From CAZLRH01 sp964562015 (GTDB lineage: Bacteria; Verrucomicrobiota; Verrucomicrobiia; Opitutales; JABDGR01): a stretch of DNA of 64,000 nucleotides. The DNA is taken from NCBI GenBank assembly GCA_964562015.1, contig CAZLRH010000015.1, positions 10,925 to 74,924 on the forward strand, read 5' to 3'. Positions 1 through 7,975 of this stretch are shown here, piece after piece (positions within the stretch are counted from its first letter, which is position 1; every line of letters begins with the position of its first letter). A model generated the notes under the pieces. That model made no database searches, was not told the DNA's origin, and was given only the letters and a program-made list of their open reading frames with translations. Made by a program: the position numbers and the translations under genes.

Positions 1-1
1 C

Positions 2-247
2 CCGCAAACTATTCCCGATGTCGCAGGCCTCCATGCGCCGAACGCCGAGACCCTGATTCACGCAGGTTTTTTCAAGTCGGAACGGCTGGTCAACCTGGGC
101 GCGCACAACTACCAACTCGAGCCGAACGTGAGCATCACGCCGGACAATCGCTGGATTATCTTTCGCTCGAATATGCAGGGGCCTAGCCAGGTATTCGCCG
201 TGGAAATTGCGGATGCTTCACCGGCTCCTGCCGTGCCGCATCGCTAG
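2..247 (+). CDS. C-terminal end of an oligogalacturonate lyase-like protein (PL22 type), 5' truncated by window edge
   Basis: An open frame runs from the first bases of the window to a TAG at 245-247, giving about 81 residues. The end of the protein contains the strings SITPDNRWIIFRSN and GPSQVFAVEI, which resemble the last beta-propeller blade of oligogalacturonate lyases. Those enzymes cleave unsaturated digalacturonate in pectin breakdown. The family is inferred from this short stretch and from the next gene, which encodes an unsaturated uronyl hydrolase used in the same pathway. A generic WD40-like or PD40 propeller protein is the alternative. The start lies outside the window. Confidence 0.6.
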   Translation, partial: PQTIPDVAGLHAPNAETLIHAGFFKSERLVNLGAHNYQLEPNVSITPDNRWIIFRSNMQGPSQVFAVEIADASPAPAVPHR

Positions 248-355
248 CTATCGTTTTTAACCCGTCCTGGAGTTTGACTGGCTGCGGGTCGAATCCTGAT
301 TTGGATTGAAGGACCGCCCGCGCCAACGATAGGCTTGCCACTGAATACTTTCCCC

Positions 356-1555
356 ATGACCCCTCCCCGATTGATCACTACCCTCAGTGTCGCCATCGCC
401 GGCTTCGCGCTGGCCGGATGCATTCAGGCCCAAACGGCCCCGACGGCTGCCAACACCACCGCGGCGGCCAGCCCGCTGGATGAGTATTTCGGGAACTGGC
501 CGGCCGGCACCTCGCCCACCGAGGTCGGCAAACGGGTCGCCGATAATTTCTTGTTGAAGAAATTCGACTACGAGACGAATCGCACGCGCCAGACTTTGAT
601 TTACCCCGAGATTTGCGCCTGGTACGGCGCGCTCACTTTCGCGAAGCAAGCCCACGATGACAGCCTGCTCAAAAAGCTGGTGGACAAAGCCGAGCCGTTG
701 TTCACCCCCGAGGGCGCCAACCGGCTGCCCTCGCGCCCGGTAGTGGACGACCACATGTTCGGCTCCCTGCCCTTCGAGCTGTATTTGCAAAAGCAGGATG
801 AACGCGCCCTCAAACTCGGTAAAGCCTATGCCGACGCCCAGTGGGCCAACACCTCGCCCGACGGCATCACCACCGAGGCCCGCTACTGGATCGACGACAT
901 GTACATGATTTCCATCGTGCAGATTCAGGCTTACCGCGCCACCCATGACCCCAAATACGCAGACCACATCGCGCTGACGATGGCCACCTATCTCGACAAG
1001 ATGCAGCAGCCTTCCGGACTCTTTTTCCACGGTGACGGCGCGGATTATTATTGGGGCCGCGGCAATGGCTGGTTCGCCGCCGGGTCGGCGGAGGTGTTGC
1101 GCGATTTGCCCCTGGATAACCCCCATCGCGCCCGCATCATGGACGGGTATAAGAAGATGATGGCCGCCCTGCTGAAAACGCAGGGGGAAGACGGCCTGTG
1201 GAAGGAATTGATTGATCATCCCGAGGCGTGGGGCGAAACCTCCGGCTCGGCGATGTTTACCTTCGCCATGGTCACTGGCGTTAAGAACGGCTGGCTCGAC
1301 GCCAAAACCTACGGCCCCGCCGCCCGCAAAGCGTGGCTGGCACTCGTCGCCAAGCTCGATGCCGACGCCAATCTGACCGACGTGTGCGTGGGCACCAACC
1401 GCTGGACCACCCGTGATGGCGATCCGGTGCAATTCTACTTAAATCGCCGCCGTGAAGCCGGCAACCTGCACGGCCAAGCCCCGATGCTGTGGACGGCCAC
1501 GGCGCTCCTGCGGGCGCCGCAACCGATGCCGGCACTTGCTACCGTTCCAAAATGA
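356..1555 (+). CDS. GH105/GH88 unsaturated uronyl (rhamnogalacturonyl) hydrolase, predicted lipoprotein
   Basis: Predicted hydrolase removing unsaturated uronic acids from oligosaccharides made by pectate or rhamnogalacturonan lyases. The 399-residue protein starts best at ATG 356, which gives a lipoprotein signal ending in the lipobox LAGC with Cys at about residue 22; a TTG at 335 in frame would only add seven residues. Family motifs visible are HMFGSLPFELY, YWIDDMYMISIVQ (carrying the Asp pair expected near the active site), WGRGNGWFAAG and ETSGSAMFTFAM. Length matches the family. The upstream partial lyase gene suggests a small pectin-use cluster that continues to the left. Substrate (galacturonan versus rhamnogalacturonan) cannot be decided from sequence alone. 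Confidence 0.88.
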   Translation: MTPPRLITTLSVAIAGFALAGCIQAQTAPTAANTTAAASPLDEYFGNWPAGTSPTEVGKRVADNFLLKKFDYETNRTRQTLIYPEICAWYGALTFAKQAHDDSLLKKLVDKAEPLFTPEGANRLPSRPVVDDHMFGSLPFELYLQKQDERALKLGKAYADAQWANTSPDGITTEARYWIDDMYMISIVQIQAYRATHDPKYADHIALTMATYLDKMQQPSGLFFHGDGADYYWGRGNGWFAAGSAEVLRDLPLDNPHRARIMDGYKKMMAALLKTQGEDGLWKELIDHPEAWGETSGSAMFTFAMVTGVKNGWLDAKTYGPAARKAWLALVAKLDADANLTDVCVGTNRWTTRDGDPVQFYLNRRREAGNLHGQAPMLWTATALLRAPQPMPALATVPK

Positions 1556-1576
1556 AGCAGAATTTTTTAATTAAAT

Positions 1577-1981
1577 ATGATTTTAAGTACGCAGATTACG
1601 TTCTCAGCAGTTGGCAAGCATTTCACACCCTCAAAGGTATCGGCACCGTTCACCCACGCTCATGATCCAGGGGAGTGCGGAATCTCTGGACGGTATCGGG
1701 GAATCCCAGTACCCTACGGTAATGCTTGTTTTGATGCTCCTGATGAAGAGTCCGATAAAATCACTTACCTGCATCGTCTTATAATTCCAATGCTGCCAGC
1801 TCTACGTAAAGCTGGTGCCGAAGATTTCTGTCTTAGAGTCACCTACCGCTGCGATTCAGGTGCCATTGGATTCTCAAAGGAAGAAATCAAGATGATTGCT
1901 GAGCTCGAATGTGATGTCCCGATTGACTGTTGGATCTGTGACGAACCAAACCAAACGCTTCCGAGCAGCGAGGCCAAATGA
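1577..1981 (+). CDS. Hypothetical protein, AT-richer orphan
   Basis: A 134-residue protein starting at ATG 1577, 21 bp after the hydrolase gene. I do not recognise the family. It has no signal peptide or membrane segment. It contains the strings GRYRGIPVPYGNACF and LRKAGAEDF and a C-terminal portion with four cysteines near ELECDVPIDCWICDE. Base composition is visibly lower in GC than both neighbours, and codon choice is less biased to G/C in third positions, which fits recent acquisition. It superficially resembles small orphan or immunity-type proteins, but nothing in the sequence proves such a role and no toxin gene is adjacent. Confidence 0.6.
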   Translation: MILSTQITFSAVGKHFTPSKVSAPFTHAHDPGECGISGRYRGIPVPYGNACFDAPDEESDKITYLHRLIIPMLPALRKAGAEDFCLRVTYRCDSGAIGFSKEEIKMIAELECDVPIDCWICDEPNQTLPSSEAK

Positions 1982-2012
1982 GGATTCTGCCCAATATTCT
2001 ATTTTCTGTTTA

Positions 2013-2031
2013 AACTCTATCGATTAGAGTT
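2013..2031. terminator. Short dyad between convergent genes, possible weak terminator
   Basis: AACTCTA (2013-2019) and TAGAGTT (2025-2031) form a perfect 7-bp stem with a 5-nt loop. It lies in the 56-bp gap between the convergent genes ending at 1981 and 2038. On the minus strand it is followed by an AT-rich stretch but not by a clean T run, so the terminator assignment is tentative. Confidence 0.3.
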
Positions 2032-2037
2032 GGTTGT

Positions 2038-3477
2038 TCAATACGCCGTCTTCGGCGGGCGGAGCACCTGGAGGAAGGTGCGAATGATGATGCTTAGATC
2101 GAGACCGAGCGTCCAGTTGGAGATGTATTCGAGGTCGTAGCGGACGCGGCGGCGCAGGACTTCGACATCGGTGATCTCACCGCGGTAACCGAGCGATTGG
2201 GCGAGACCGGTGATGCCAGGCTTGGCGAAATGCCGCTGCGGGTAATCTTCCACGTATTGATGGAAGAGGTTGTCATGCTCGGGCAAGTGCGGGCGCGGGC
2301 CGACCACGCTCATCTCGCCGCGCAGGACGTTGAAGAACTGCGGGAGTTCGTCGATGCTGGTTTTGCGCAGCCATTCGCCAAAGCGGAAAATACGCGGATC
2401 GTCCTTGGTGGCCTGCCGGGCCTCGGTGATGGGCCGGCCGCCGGATTGATGCATGGTGCGGAATTTATAAATCACGAACTCGCGGCGATTGAAACCGCGC
2501 CGCCGCTGGCGGAATAGCAGCGGTCCCGGTGATTCGCGCCGCTGGCCGAGCCAAACAAACGGCACCAGCAGCGGCATCAGCAAAAACACCACGGGCACGG
2601 CAATCAGCAAGTCGAGGGTGCGCTTCAGGAAACGGTGCACCGGGCTTTCCAGCGGTTCCTCGCTCAGCATGAAGAACGTGTGGCCGCCGGCCGTCTCGGC
2701 CACCAGTGGCTGCGCAAAAATGCCGGCCCAGGGATTGTAGATCAGCAAGCGGCAGCCCTCAGTGTCGCAACTCCGCGCCACCCGCCGCACCAATTCCGGC
2801 GATTGCCGCGTCTCCAGCAGGATGACCTGATTGATGCCGCGGGTGCGAATCACGCGCTCCAATTCCGCCGCCTGCCCGAGGACGGGCCATAAAAACTTGT
2901 CCGTGCCGGAACCATCCCAGGTCAATTGTCCGACGACCTCGTAGCCGACATCGGTGGTGGCCTCAAGCCAGTCCTTGACCCGCAGGGCGGCCTCGACGCT
3001 GCCGACCACCAGGCAGGACCGCAGATTTTGTCCCGAAAACATCGCGCGCGCGAGCCAGCCGGGGGCAACGGTGTTGAGGAGCACCAGGAAAAGCCAGGCT
3101 ACGATGAGATAGCTGGCGAGCATCAGGCGGCTGATGCCGAGATCCTTGGTCGCAAACACCAGTCCGAACATGACGGCCGCGAGAATGAACGTCTGCAAAT
3201 TGGTCACGCGCAGAATCCAGCCCACGCGCGGCATCAGCCCACTCGGCATCCGGTAGAAATTATAGCTGATCAAGCCGGCCGCAACCGCGCCCCCGAGATA
3301 GGCCGGGAAATTGACGGCCGACAAATCCACGCGGTGGAGCAACTCCGCCGAGACCCAGGTGACGACGAAAAAGAGCAGGGGCAGCACCACGACGATGATC
3401 GCACCGAGCAAATGGTAAAGCCCGCGTGTGCGTGAATGGATCATGCAAGTGTGCGCCTGTCGCAGGCGGAGCGTCAT
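2038..3477 (-). CDS. Polyprenyl-phosphate sugar-phosphate transferase initiating exopolysaccharide synthesis (WbaP/EpsE type)
   Basis: Predicted membrane enzyme that moves a sugar-1-phosphate from a UDP-sugar to undecaprenyl phosphate, the first step of polysaccharide assembly. The 479-residue protein has about four N-terminal hydrophobic segments (roughly residues 20-140), a central nucleotide-binding-like region, and a C-terminal bacterial sugar transferase domain from about residue 285. The latter begins with the hydrophobic helix KRTLDLLIAVPVVFLLMP and contains FRQRRRGFNRREFVIYKFRTM, DELPQFFNVLRGEMSVVGPRP and KPGITGLAQ, all hallmarks of the family. An in-frame ATG at 3444 is an alternative start that would remove 11 basic residues. 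The gene is divergent from the regulator at 3624 and presumably starts the polymer made by the genes to its right. The sugar specificity is unknown. Confidence 0.93.
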   Translation of the reverse strand: MTLRLRQAHTCMIHSRTRGLYHLLGAIIVVVLPLLFFVVTWVSAELLHRVDLSAVNFPAYLGGAVAAGLISYNFYRMPSGLMPRVGWILRVTNLQTFILAAVMFGLVFATKDLGISRLMLASYLIVAWLFLVLLNTVAPGWLARAMFSGQNLRSCLVVGSVEAALRVKDWLEATTDVGYEVVGQLTWDGSGTDKFLWPVLGQAAELERVIRTRGINQVILLETRQSPELVRRVARSCDTEGCRLLIYNPWAGIFAQPLVAETAGGHTFFMLSEEPLESPVHRFLKRTLDLLIAVPVVFLLMPLLVPFVWLGQRRESPGPLLFRQRRRGFNRREFVIYKFRTMHQSGGRPITEARQATKDDPRIFRFGEWLRKTSIDELPQFFNVLRGEMSVVGPRPHLPEHDNLFHQYVEDYPQRHFAKPGITGLAQSLGYRGEITDVEVLRRRVRYDLEYISNWTLGLDLSIIIRTFLQVLRPPKTAY

Positions 3478-3623
3478 GTATAACGCCCCGGCTGCCGGTG
3501 TCAGCCTTATATCGGCCTAACTACGTTAAAACTTAGCAACCATGGTCGGGCGGACCCGCGGGTGGCCAACGAGTTTGGCGCGGTAGGTGCTTAAATTTCA
3601 TTTTATATTGAAATCTTTATAGG
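3478..3623. promoter_or_regulatory. Divergent intergenic region between the initiating transferase and the regulator/antiterminator genes
   Basis: This 146-bp gap must hold the promoters of two outward genes. The part next to the regulator start (about 3590-3620) is strikingly AT-rich compared with the surrounding DNA, which fits a core promoter. I could not define a convincing -35/-10 pair or an operator by eye. Confidence 0.4.
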
Positions 3624-4253
3624 ATGCGTTATCGTGTATCCATCAAGACTGTACTCAAACTGGCTGCCCGCCGGGTGCCGCCTGCCCCGGCGCGCCGGGC
3701 CGCAGGCCGCTCGCGCCCGGGAAACGCGGTACGTGCTGCCCCGGCCAAAGCCGCCCACACAACGGTCGAGGAATTGCCGGTGCCCGTGCTTTCACCATTG
3801 GAGCGCGAAGTGGTGTCGTTAATTATGCAAGCGGGGCAAATGCTGGGCTTGCCCAAGTCCGTCGGCGCGATTTTCGGGCTGCTGTACATGTCGCCGAAGG
3901 CGCTGAGCATGGAGGAAATTATGGAGCGGTTGCGCATCAGCCTGGGCTCGGCCAGCCAGGGGTTGCGGCAGTTGCGGACGTTCAAGGCGGTGCGCGCCGT
4001 GTACGTGCCAGGCGCGCGCCGCGATTTTTTTGAGGCGGAGGATCAGTTTCGCAAGCTCATCGGCGGATTTCTCGGCGACCAGGTGACGGCGCAACTCGAG
4101 GTGGCGGGCGAGCGCCTGGCGCGCCTGAACCACCTGGTGGCGACCGAACCGCCCGCGCAACAGGAATGGCTGCGCCAGCGGGTCGCCAAGCTGGACAATG
4201 TCAGTGCCAACGCCCGCCGCCTGCTCACGATGGTCGACCGCTTTTTGACTTAA
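3624..4253 (+). CDS. GbsR/MarR-like winged-helix transcriptional regulator
   Basis: A 209-residue protein starting at ATG 3624. The first 50 residues are a basic, Ala/Arg/Pro-rich tail with no recognised fold. From about residue 55 it resembles the GbsR branch of MarR-type winged-helix proteins: EREVVSLIMQAGQMLGLPKSVG, then GLLYMSPKALSMEEIMERLRISLGSASQGLRQL as the helix-turn-helix, followed by the wing with VYVPGARRDFFEAED. The C-terminal third looks helical and may dimerise. It is 24 bp ahead of a NusG-like antiterminator and heads the long co-oriented polysaccharide cluster, so it probably controls initiation of that cluster or of the divergent transferase. The effector is unknown. Confidence 0.82.
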   Translation: MRYRVSIKTVLKLAARRVPPAPARRAAGRSRPGNAVRAAPAKAAHTTVEELPVPVLSPLEREVVSLIMQAGQMLGLPKSVGAIFGLLYMSPKALSMEEIMERLRISLGSASQGLRQLRTFKAVRAVYVPGARRDFFEAEDQFRKLIGGFLGDQVTAQLEVAGERLARLNHLVATEPPAQQEWLRQRVAKLDNVSANARRLLTMVDRFLT

Positions 4254-4277
4254 TGAAGTTTGTTAATTATTTTCATC

Positions 4278-4847
4278 ATGTCCGCCAAACGCTCAACCGA
4301 TCTCCCTCCGCTGTCCACGGAGACGCTTTGGTACTGCGTGAAAACGCAGCCCAAGCGGGAGGGCATGGCCTTTGGGCAACTCGCGACGCTGCCGGACGTG
4401 GAGGCTTTTTTTCCCCGGGTGCGCTACCGCCGGGCCGCGGCCAAAGGCCAGCGGTCCGTGGTGGAGGCGCTTTTTCCCGGTTACTTGTTCGCGCGCTTTT
4501 CCCCCGCCCGCAAGGCCCGGGCGGTGCGTTACGCGCGCGGCGTCGCCTACGTGGTGCGGCAGGGACGCGAACTGGCGCCGGTGCCCGAGGGCATCATCGC
4601 CGAGTTGCGCGCGTTGTCCGAAACGCAGGTTTTGGATTTGCCGCCCGACCCCTGGCGGCTGGGCGAGAATGTGCGCGTCATCGCCGGAATTTTTCAGGGT
4701 GCGTCCGGCCAGGTGGTTGGACTGGTGCCCGCCCGCCAGCGGGTGCAAGTGCTGCTCGAGTTACTCGGCCGCGAAAACCGCGTCGAGCTTTCGCTGGAGG
4801 CGCTCGAACCCCGGCACGCCCATCCGCTGCAATCACTTGCCCCGTGA
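4278..4847 (+). CDS. NusG-family specialised transcription antiterminator (UpxY/RfaH-like)
   Basis: A 189-residue NusG paralogue. The ATG at 4278 (MSAKRSTD) is preferred over an upstream TTG at 4260. The N-terminal NGN domain spans about residues 14-110, with WYCVKTQPKREGMAFGQL, AFFPRVRY and ALFPGYLFARF. A KOW segment follows from about residue 130 (LGENVRVIAGIFQGASGQVVG). RfaH and UpxY proteins ride on RNA polymerase and allow it to read through long surface-polysaccharide operons. The position at the start of about 33 kb of co-oriented genes fits that role. It is shorter at the N terminus than housekeeping NusG of some phyla and is not flanked by ribosomal protein genes, so it is not the general NusG. 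Confidence 0.9.
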   Translation: MSAKRSTDLPPLSTETLWYCVKTQPKREGMAFGQLATLPDVEAFFPRVRYRRAAAKGQRSVVEALFPGYLFARFSPARKARAVRYARGVAYVVRQGRELAPVPEGIIAELRALSETQVLDLPPDPWRLGENVRVIAGIFQGASGQVVGLVPARQRVQVLLELLGRENRVELSLEALEPRHAHPLQSLAP

Positions 4848-5026
4848 ATCATTTACCTTTCCGTTTCCCGCTTCTCCTTTCCCCGCCTCCGGCGCGAACG
4901 TTTTCCGCCGGATTCGCGGGTCAGCATCTACGATGATCCCGACCGGGTTCGTCTCCGCGATGAGCGCTTGGCTGGCAATTGCCGGCCATCGGCCAAGGGC
5001 GGCAGCTTGAAAAATTTTCTGAACAC

Positions 5027-5860
5027 GTGAACGCACCACTGCCCACCATTGTCATCACCTCCAAAAGCCAGACCGGCCTCGGCGGCTGGCGCGAGCTCTG
5101 GGCGGCGCGCGACTTGTGCGGCTTTTTGGTCTGGCGCGACTGGAAGGCGCGCTATGTGCAATCCGTGCTCGGCTTTGGCTGGGCCATTGTGCCGCCGCTG
5201 TTCACCGTCGGCATATTCACGCTGGTGTTTGGGCGGCTCGCGGGGGTGCCGTCCAATGGTTCTCCCTACGCGGTGTTTTCCATGATTGGCGTCGTACTCT
5301 TCACGTTTTTTCAAAATGCCGCCGGCGACGCCGCCAGCAGTTTGGCCGCCAACCTTGGCATGGCCTCGAAAGTTTATTTTCCGCGTCTGGTCCTGCCGCT
5401 TGCGGCGGTCGCCTCCAAGCTTATCGATTTATTTATTACCATGGTGATGCTTGGGATTACTCTTCTATTCGCGAGAGCGACCCCCACTCTTTCAGCGTTT
5501 ATAGCCATGCCGGCTGCCGTGCTCATTGTGATGTTCACCGCCTTGGGCCTCGGCCTTTGGCTGGCGGCGCTTTCCATCCAGTATCGCGACGTGCGCTTTG
5601 CACAGACTTATTTTCTGCAAGTGCTGATGTATGTTTCGCCCGTGATTTATTCGTCGGCGGAAGTGCCCGCGCCGTGGCGCTGGGCCTACCAACTCAATCC
5701 TCTCGCGGGCGCAATTGAAGCCGCGCGCGCCTGCCTATTGGGCACGGCGGACGTGCCGTGGCGCGGGCTCGGCGTCGGCGCGCTGGTGGCTTTCGCGTTG
5801 TGTGCGAGCGGCGTGTGGTGTTTTCGCCGCGCCGTGCGCGTGCTGGCCGACGTGGCCTGA
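5027..5860 (+). CDS. ABC-2 type polysaccharide export permease (Wzm-like)
   Basis: Inner-membrane permease that, with the next gene product, would move a lipid-linked polysaccharide across the cytoplasmic membrane. GTG 5027 gives 277 residues; an in-frame TTG at 4979 would add 16 residues of non-membrane sequence. It opens with an amphipathic stretch (WRELWAARDLCGFLVWRDWKARY), typical of Wzm/TagG, followed by six hydrophobic segments. PVIYSSAEVP and the string YQLNPLAGAIEAAR are characteristic of ABC-2 polysaccharide exporters. It lies 9 bp before the ATP-binding subunit. The 179 bp upstream, after the antiterminator gene, show no recognisable element. Confidence 0.93.
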   Translation: MNAPLPTIVITSKSQTGLGGWRELWAARDLCGFLVWRDWKARYVQSVLGFGWAIVPPLFTVGIFTLVFGRLAGVPSNGSPYAVFSMIGVVLFTFFQNAAGDAASSLAANLGMASKVYFPRLVLPLAAVASKLIDLFITMVMLGITLLFARATPTLSAFIAMPAAVLIVMFTALGLGLWLAALSIQYRDVRFAQTYFLQVLMYVSPVIYSSAEVPAPWRWAYQLNPLAGAIEAARACLLGTADVPWRGLGVGALVAFALCASGVWCFRRAVRVLADVA

Positions 5861-5869
5861 TATTTTTCC

Positions 5870-7153
5870 GTGAGCACTCCCGCCATTCAAGTTGAGAATC
5901 TCGCCAAGCTTTACCGGCTGGGCCGGCGGGACGAGGGCTCGCGCACGCTGGTCGAGGCCGTGGGCCGGATGGCGCTCGCCCCATGGCGGAATTTTCGCCA
6001 GCTCCGCAACCTGACGCATTTTGACGACGCCGCAACCAATGCCGCGAACGACATCCTCTGGGCACTGCGCGACGTTTCCTTTGCGGTGGCCCCGGGCGAA
6101 GTGGTCGGAATCATCGGCCACAACGGGGCGGGCAAGAGCACGCTGCTAAAAATTCTTTCGCGCATCACGCTGCCGACGCAAGGACGCGTCGTCGTCCATG
6201 GCCGTCTGGCCAGCCTGCTCGAGGTCGGCACCGGCTTTCACCCGGAGCTTTCCGGCCGCGACAACATTTACCTGAACGGTGCGATTCTCGGGATGACCCG
6301 CCGCGAGATTCAACAGCGGTTCGACGCCATTGTCGCCTTCGCCGAGATTGAAAAATTCCTGGATACGCCCGTGAAACGTTATTCGAGCGGCATGTACGTG
6401 CGACTGGCGTTTGCGGTGGCCGCCCATCTCGAGCCGGAAATTCTCGTCGTGGATGAAGTGCTGGCGGTTGGCGACACGCAATTTCAGCGCAAATGCCTGG
6501 GCAAAATGAATGAGGTATCGCGCCAGGACGGCCGCACGGTCCTGTTTGTCAGCCACAACCTCGGCGCCGTCACGCAGCTTTGCACGCGGGCGATTCTTTT
6601 CGAACGCGGCCGCATCGTGCAAGACGGTCCGGCCGAACAAGTGGTGGCCAAGTATCTCGCCCAAGGCGGCGATGCCCGCGTAACCTTCAAGGATGCGCCC
6701 AGCCGCGCTCCGGCGCAGTTGCTGAGTGTGCGCTTACTGGACCATCACGGCGCTGAAAGTGTGAACCTCGACATGCGGTTTCCCTTCACGGTCGAGGTGG
6801 AGTACAATATCGCCGCGCCCCTCACGACACTTGATCTTGCCCTCCGGCTACACCGGGCCGACGGCACGGCGGTCCTTACCACCCTGCCGGCGCACACGGA
6901 TGCGGAAGCGGTGCAACGCGTGGCGCAGGGCCGCTGGCGCGGGCGGGTGACCCTGCCTGGCATGTTACTCTATCCCGGTGACTATTACTGGAGCGCGGCG
7001 TTGCACGAGGACCGCGGGCCGTTGTACGACGAGCGCCGGTACTGCCTGCAATTCAATGTCGCCGCCACCAATGCCGCACACACCCGGTACGGCGATTTTA
7101 CCAGCCAGGGCGCGGTGGCGCTCGCGCTGCCATGGACGGTTGAAAAACTTTAG
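5870..7153 (+). CDS. ABC transporter ATP-binding protein with C-terminal glycan-binding domain (Wzt-like)
   Basis: ATPase subunit of the exporter. GTG 5870 starts a 427-residue protein. Walker A is GHNGAGKST at residues 83-91, the signature SSGMYVRLAFA is near 168-178, and Walker B with the following Asp is in ILVVDEVLAVGD near 190-200. There is an insertion between the first strand and Walker A typical of TagH/Wzt. Residues from about 265 form a beta-rich extension (LDHHGAESVNLDMRFPFTVEVEY, then LPGMLLYPGDYYWSAALH) like the Wzt C-terminal domain. In O9a-type systems that domain recognises the chemically capped end of the glycan. The presence of the extension suggests the exported polymer is finished and capped before export, and methyltransferase genes follow directly. 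Confidence 0.93.
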   Translation: MSTPAIQVENLAKLYRLGRRDEGSRTLVEAVGRMALAPWRNFRQLRNLTHFDDAATNAANDILWALRDVSFAVAPGEVVGIIGHNGAGKSTLLKILSRITLPTQGRVVVHGRLASLLEVGTGFHPELSGRDNIYLNGAILGMTRREIQQRFDAIVAFAEIEKFLDTPVKRYSSGMYVRLAFAVAAHLEPEILVVDEVLAVGDTQFQRKCLGKMNEVSRQDGRTVLFVSHNLGAVTQLCTRAILFERGRIVQDGPAEQVVAKYLAQGGDARVTFKDAPSRAPAQLLSVRLLDHHGAESVNLDMRFPFTVEVEYNIAAPLTTLDLALRLHRADGTAVLTTLPAHTDAEAVQRVAQGRWRGRVTLPGMLLYPGDYYWSAALHEDRGPLYDERRYCLQFNVAATNAAHTRYGDFTSQGAVALALPWTVEKL

Positions 7154-7158
7154 CGACC

Positions 7159-7968
7159 ATGAAAAAGAACGATTTGGTCAAGGCCCTCCTGCGGCCTGAG
7201 GCGATTCGCAATGCGGTGGTCTTTGCCATGCGTGAGGATTATTTCGCGGACCTCGCGGTGCATATTCCACTCTCACATGGGCTCACCTGCCCTCTTTTCC
7301 AGTTGGGCCACCTGCTCTCGTTCAGCGAAATTTTTGTGCAAAACGGCTATGAACCGGTGCGGCCACATTGGGCAAAATGGCCGCGCCGCTGGCTGGACCT
7401 CGGCTGTCATGCGGGCTATTTTTCCCTCTGGCTGGAGTGGCAGCGCCGCCAGCACGGGCAGGCCGAAGCCGGCGAGGCCTTGCTGGTTGACGCCAATTCC
7501 ACCTCGGGCCCGGCAGTGGGACAAGTGGCGGAGGTCAATCACCTCGGGGCGCAGTGGAAATACCTGCGCGGCCTGATTGACGCCCGTGTGGGCGAGCAGG
7601 CGTTTTTCGAGCGGCCGTTCATGGCCTCGTCGACGCAGCCGGATTATGCCGGGCAAAAGGCGGTCCAATTGGCTACGCTTACGGCGGCGGAAATTCAGCG
7701 TCAATTTCCCGGTCCCTATGATTTGATTAAGATTGATGTGGAGGGCGCGGAATGGGACTTCCTCGCCCACTACGCGCCGGTTTACACCCAAACCAGATGG
7801 CTGCTGATCGAATGGCACGTTTTTCCGGGACGGCCGGATGAAAATGAATTTGCGCGCCGCCTCACTGCGGCCGGCTTTGGTTTGCCGGCCGTCATTACTC
7901 CGGCGCACGAATCAGCCTCGGCATCCGGGAAGGTGCGCGCGGGCGTCTGGTTGTGCGAACGACTTTAG
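7159..7968 (+). CDS. FkbM-family SAM-dependent methyltransferase
   Basis: A 269-residue predicted O-methyltransferase starting 5 bp after the Wzt gene. The SAM-binding motif I is WLDLGCHAGYFSLWLE at about residues 76-91. The FkbM signature follows as YDLIKIDVEGAEWDFL near residues 188-203, then WLLIEWHVFP. An N-terminal stretch of 70 residues precedes the fold. Proteins of this family commonly methylate hydroxyl groups on surface glycans. Its place next to Wzt makes it a candidate for a terminal methylation that the Wzt C-terminal domain could recognise, but this is inference. Confidence 0.85.
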   Translation: MKKNDLVKALLRPEAIRNAVVFAMREDYFADLAVHIPLSHGLTCPLFQLGHLLSFSEIFVQNGYEPVRPHWAKWPRRWLDLGCHAGYFSLWLEWQRRQHGQAEAGEALLVDANSTSGPAVGQVAEVNHLGAQWKYLRGLIDARVGEQAFFERPFMASSTQPDYAGQKAVQLATLTAAEIQRQFPGPYDLIKIDVEGAEWDFLAHYAPVYTQTRWLLIEWHVFPGRPDENEFARRLTAAGFGLPAVITPAHESASASGKVRAGVWLCERL

Positions 7969-7975
7969 TATTTTG

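Noticed and set aside
257..1432. Long open frame (391 codons) on the minus strand opposite the GH105/88 gene
   Set aside because: Translation is Gly/Val/His-rich without domain motifs. The plus-strand frame has a lipobox and catalytic motifs. High GC makes such antisense frames common.
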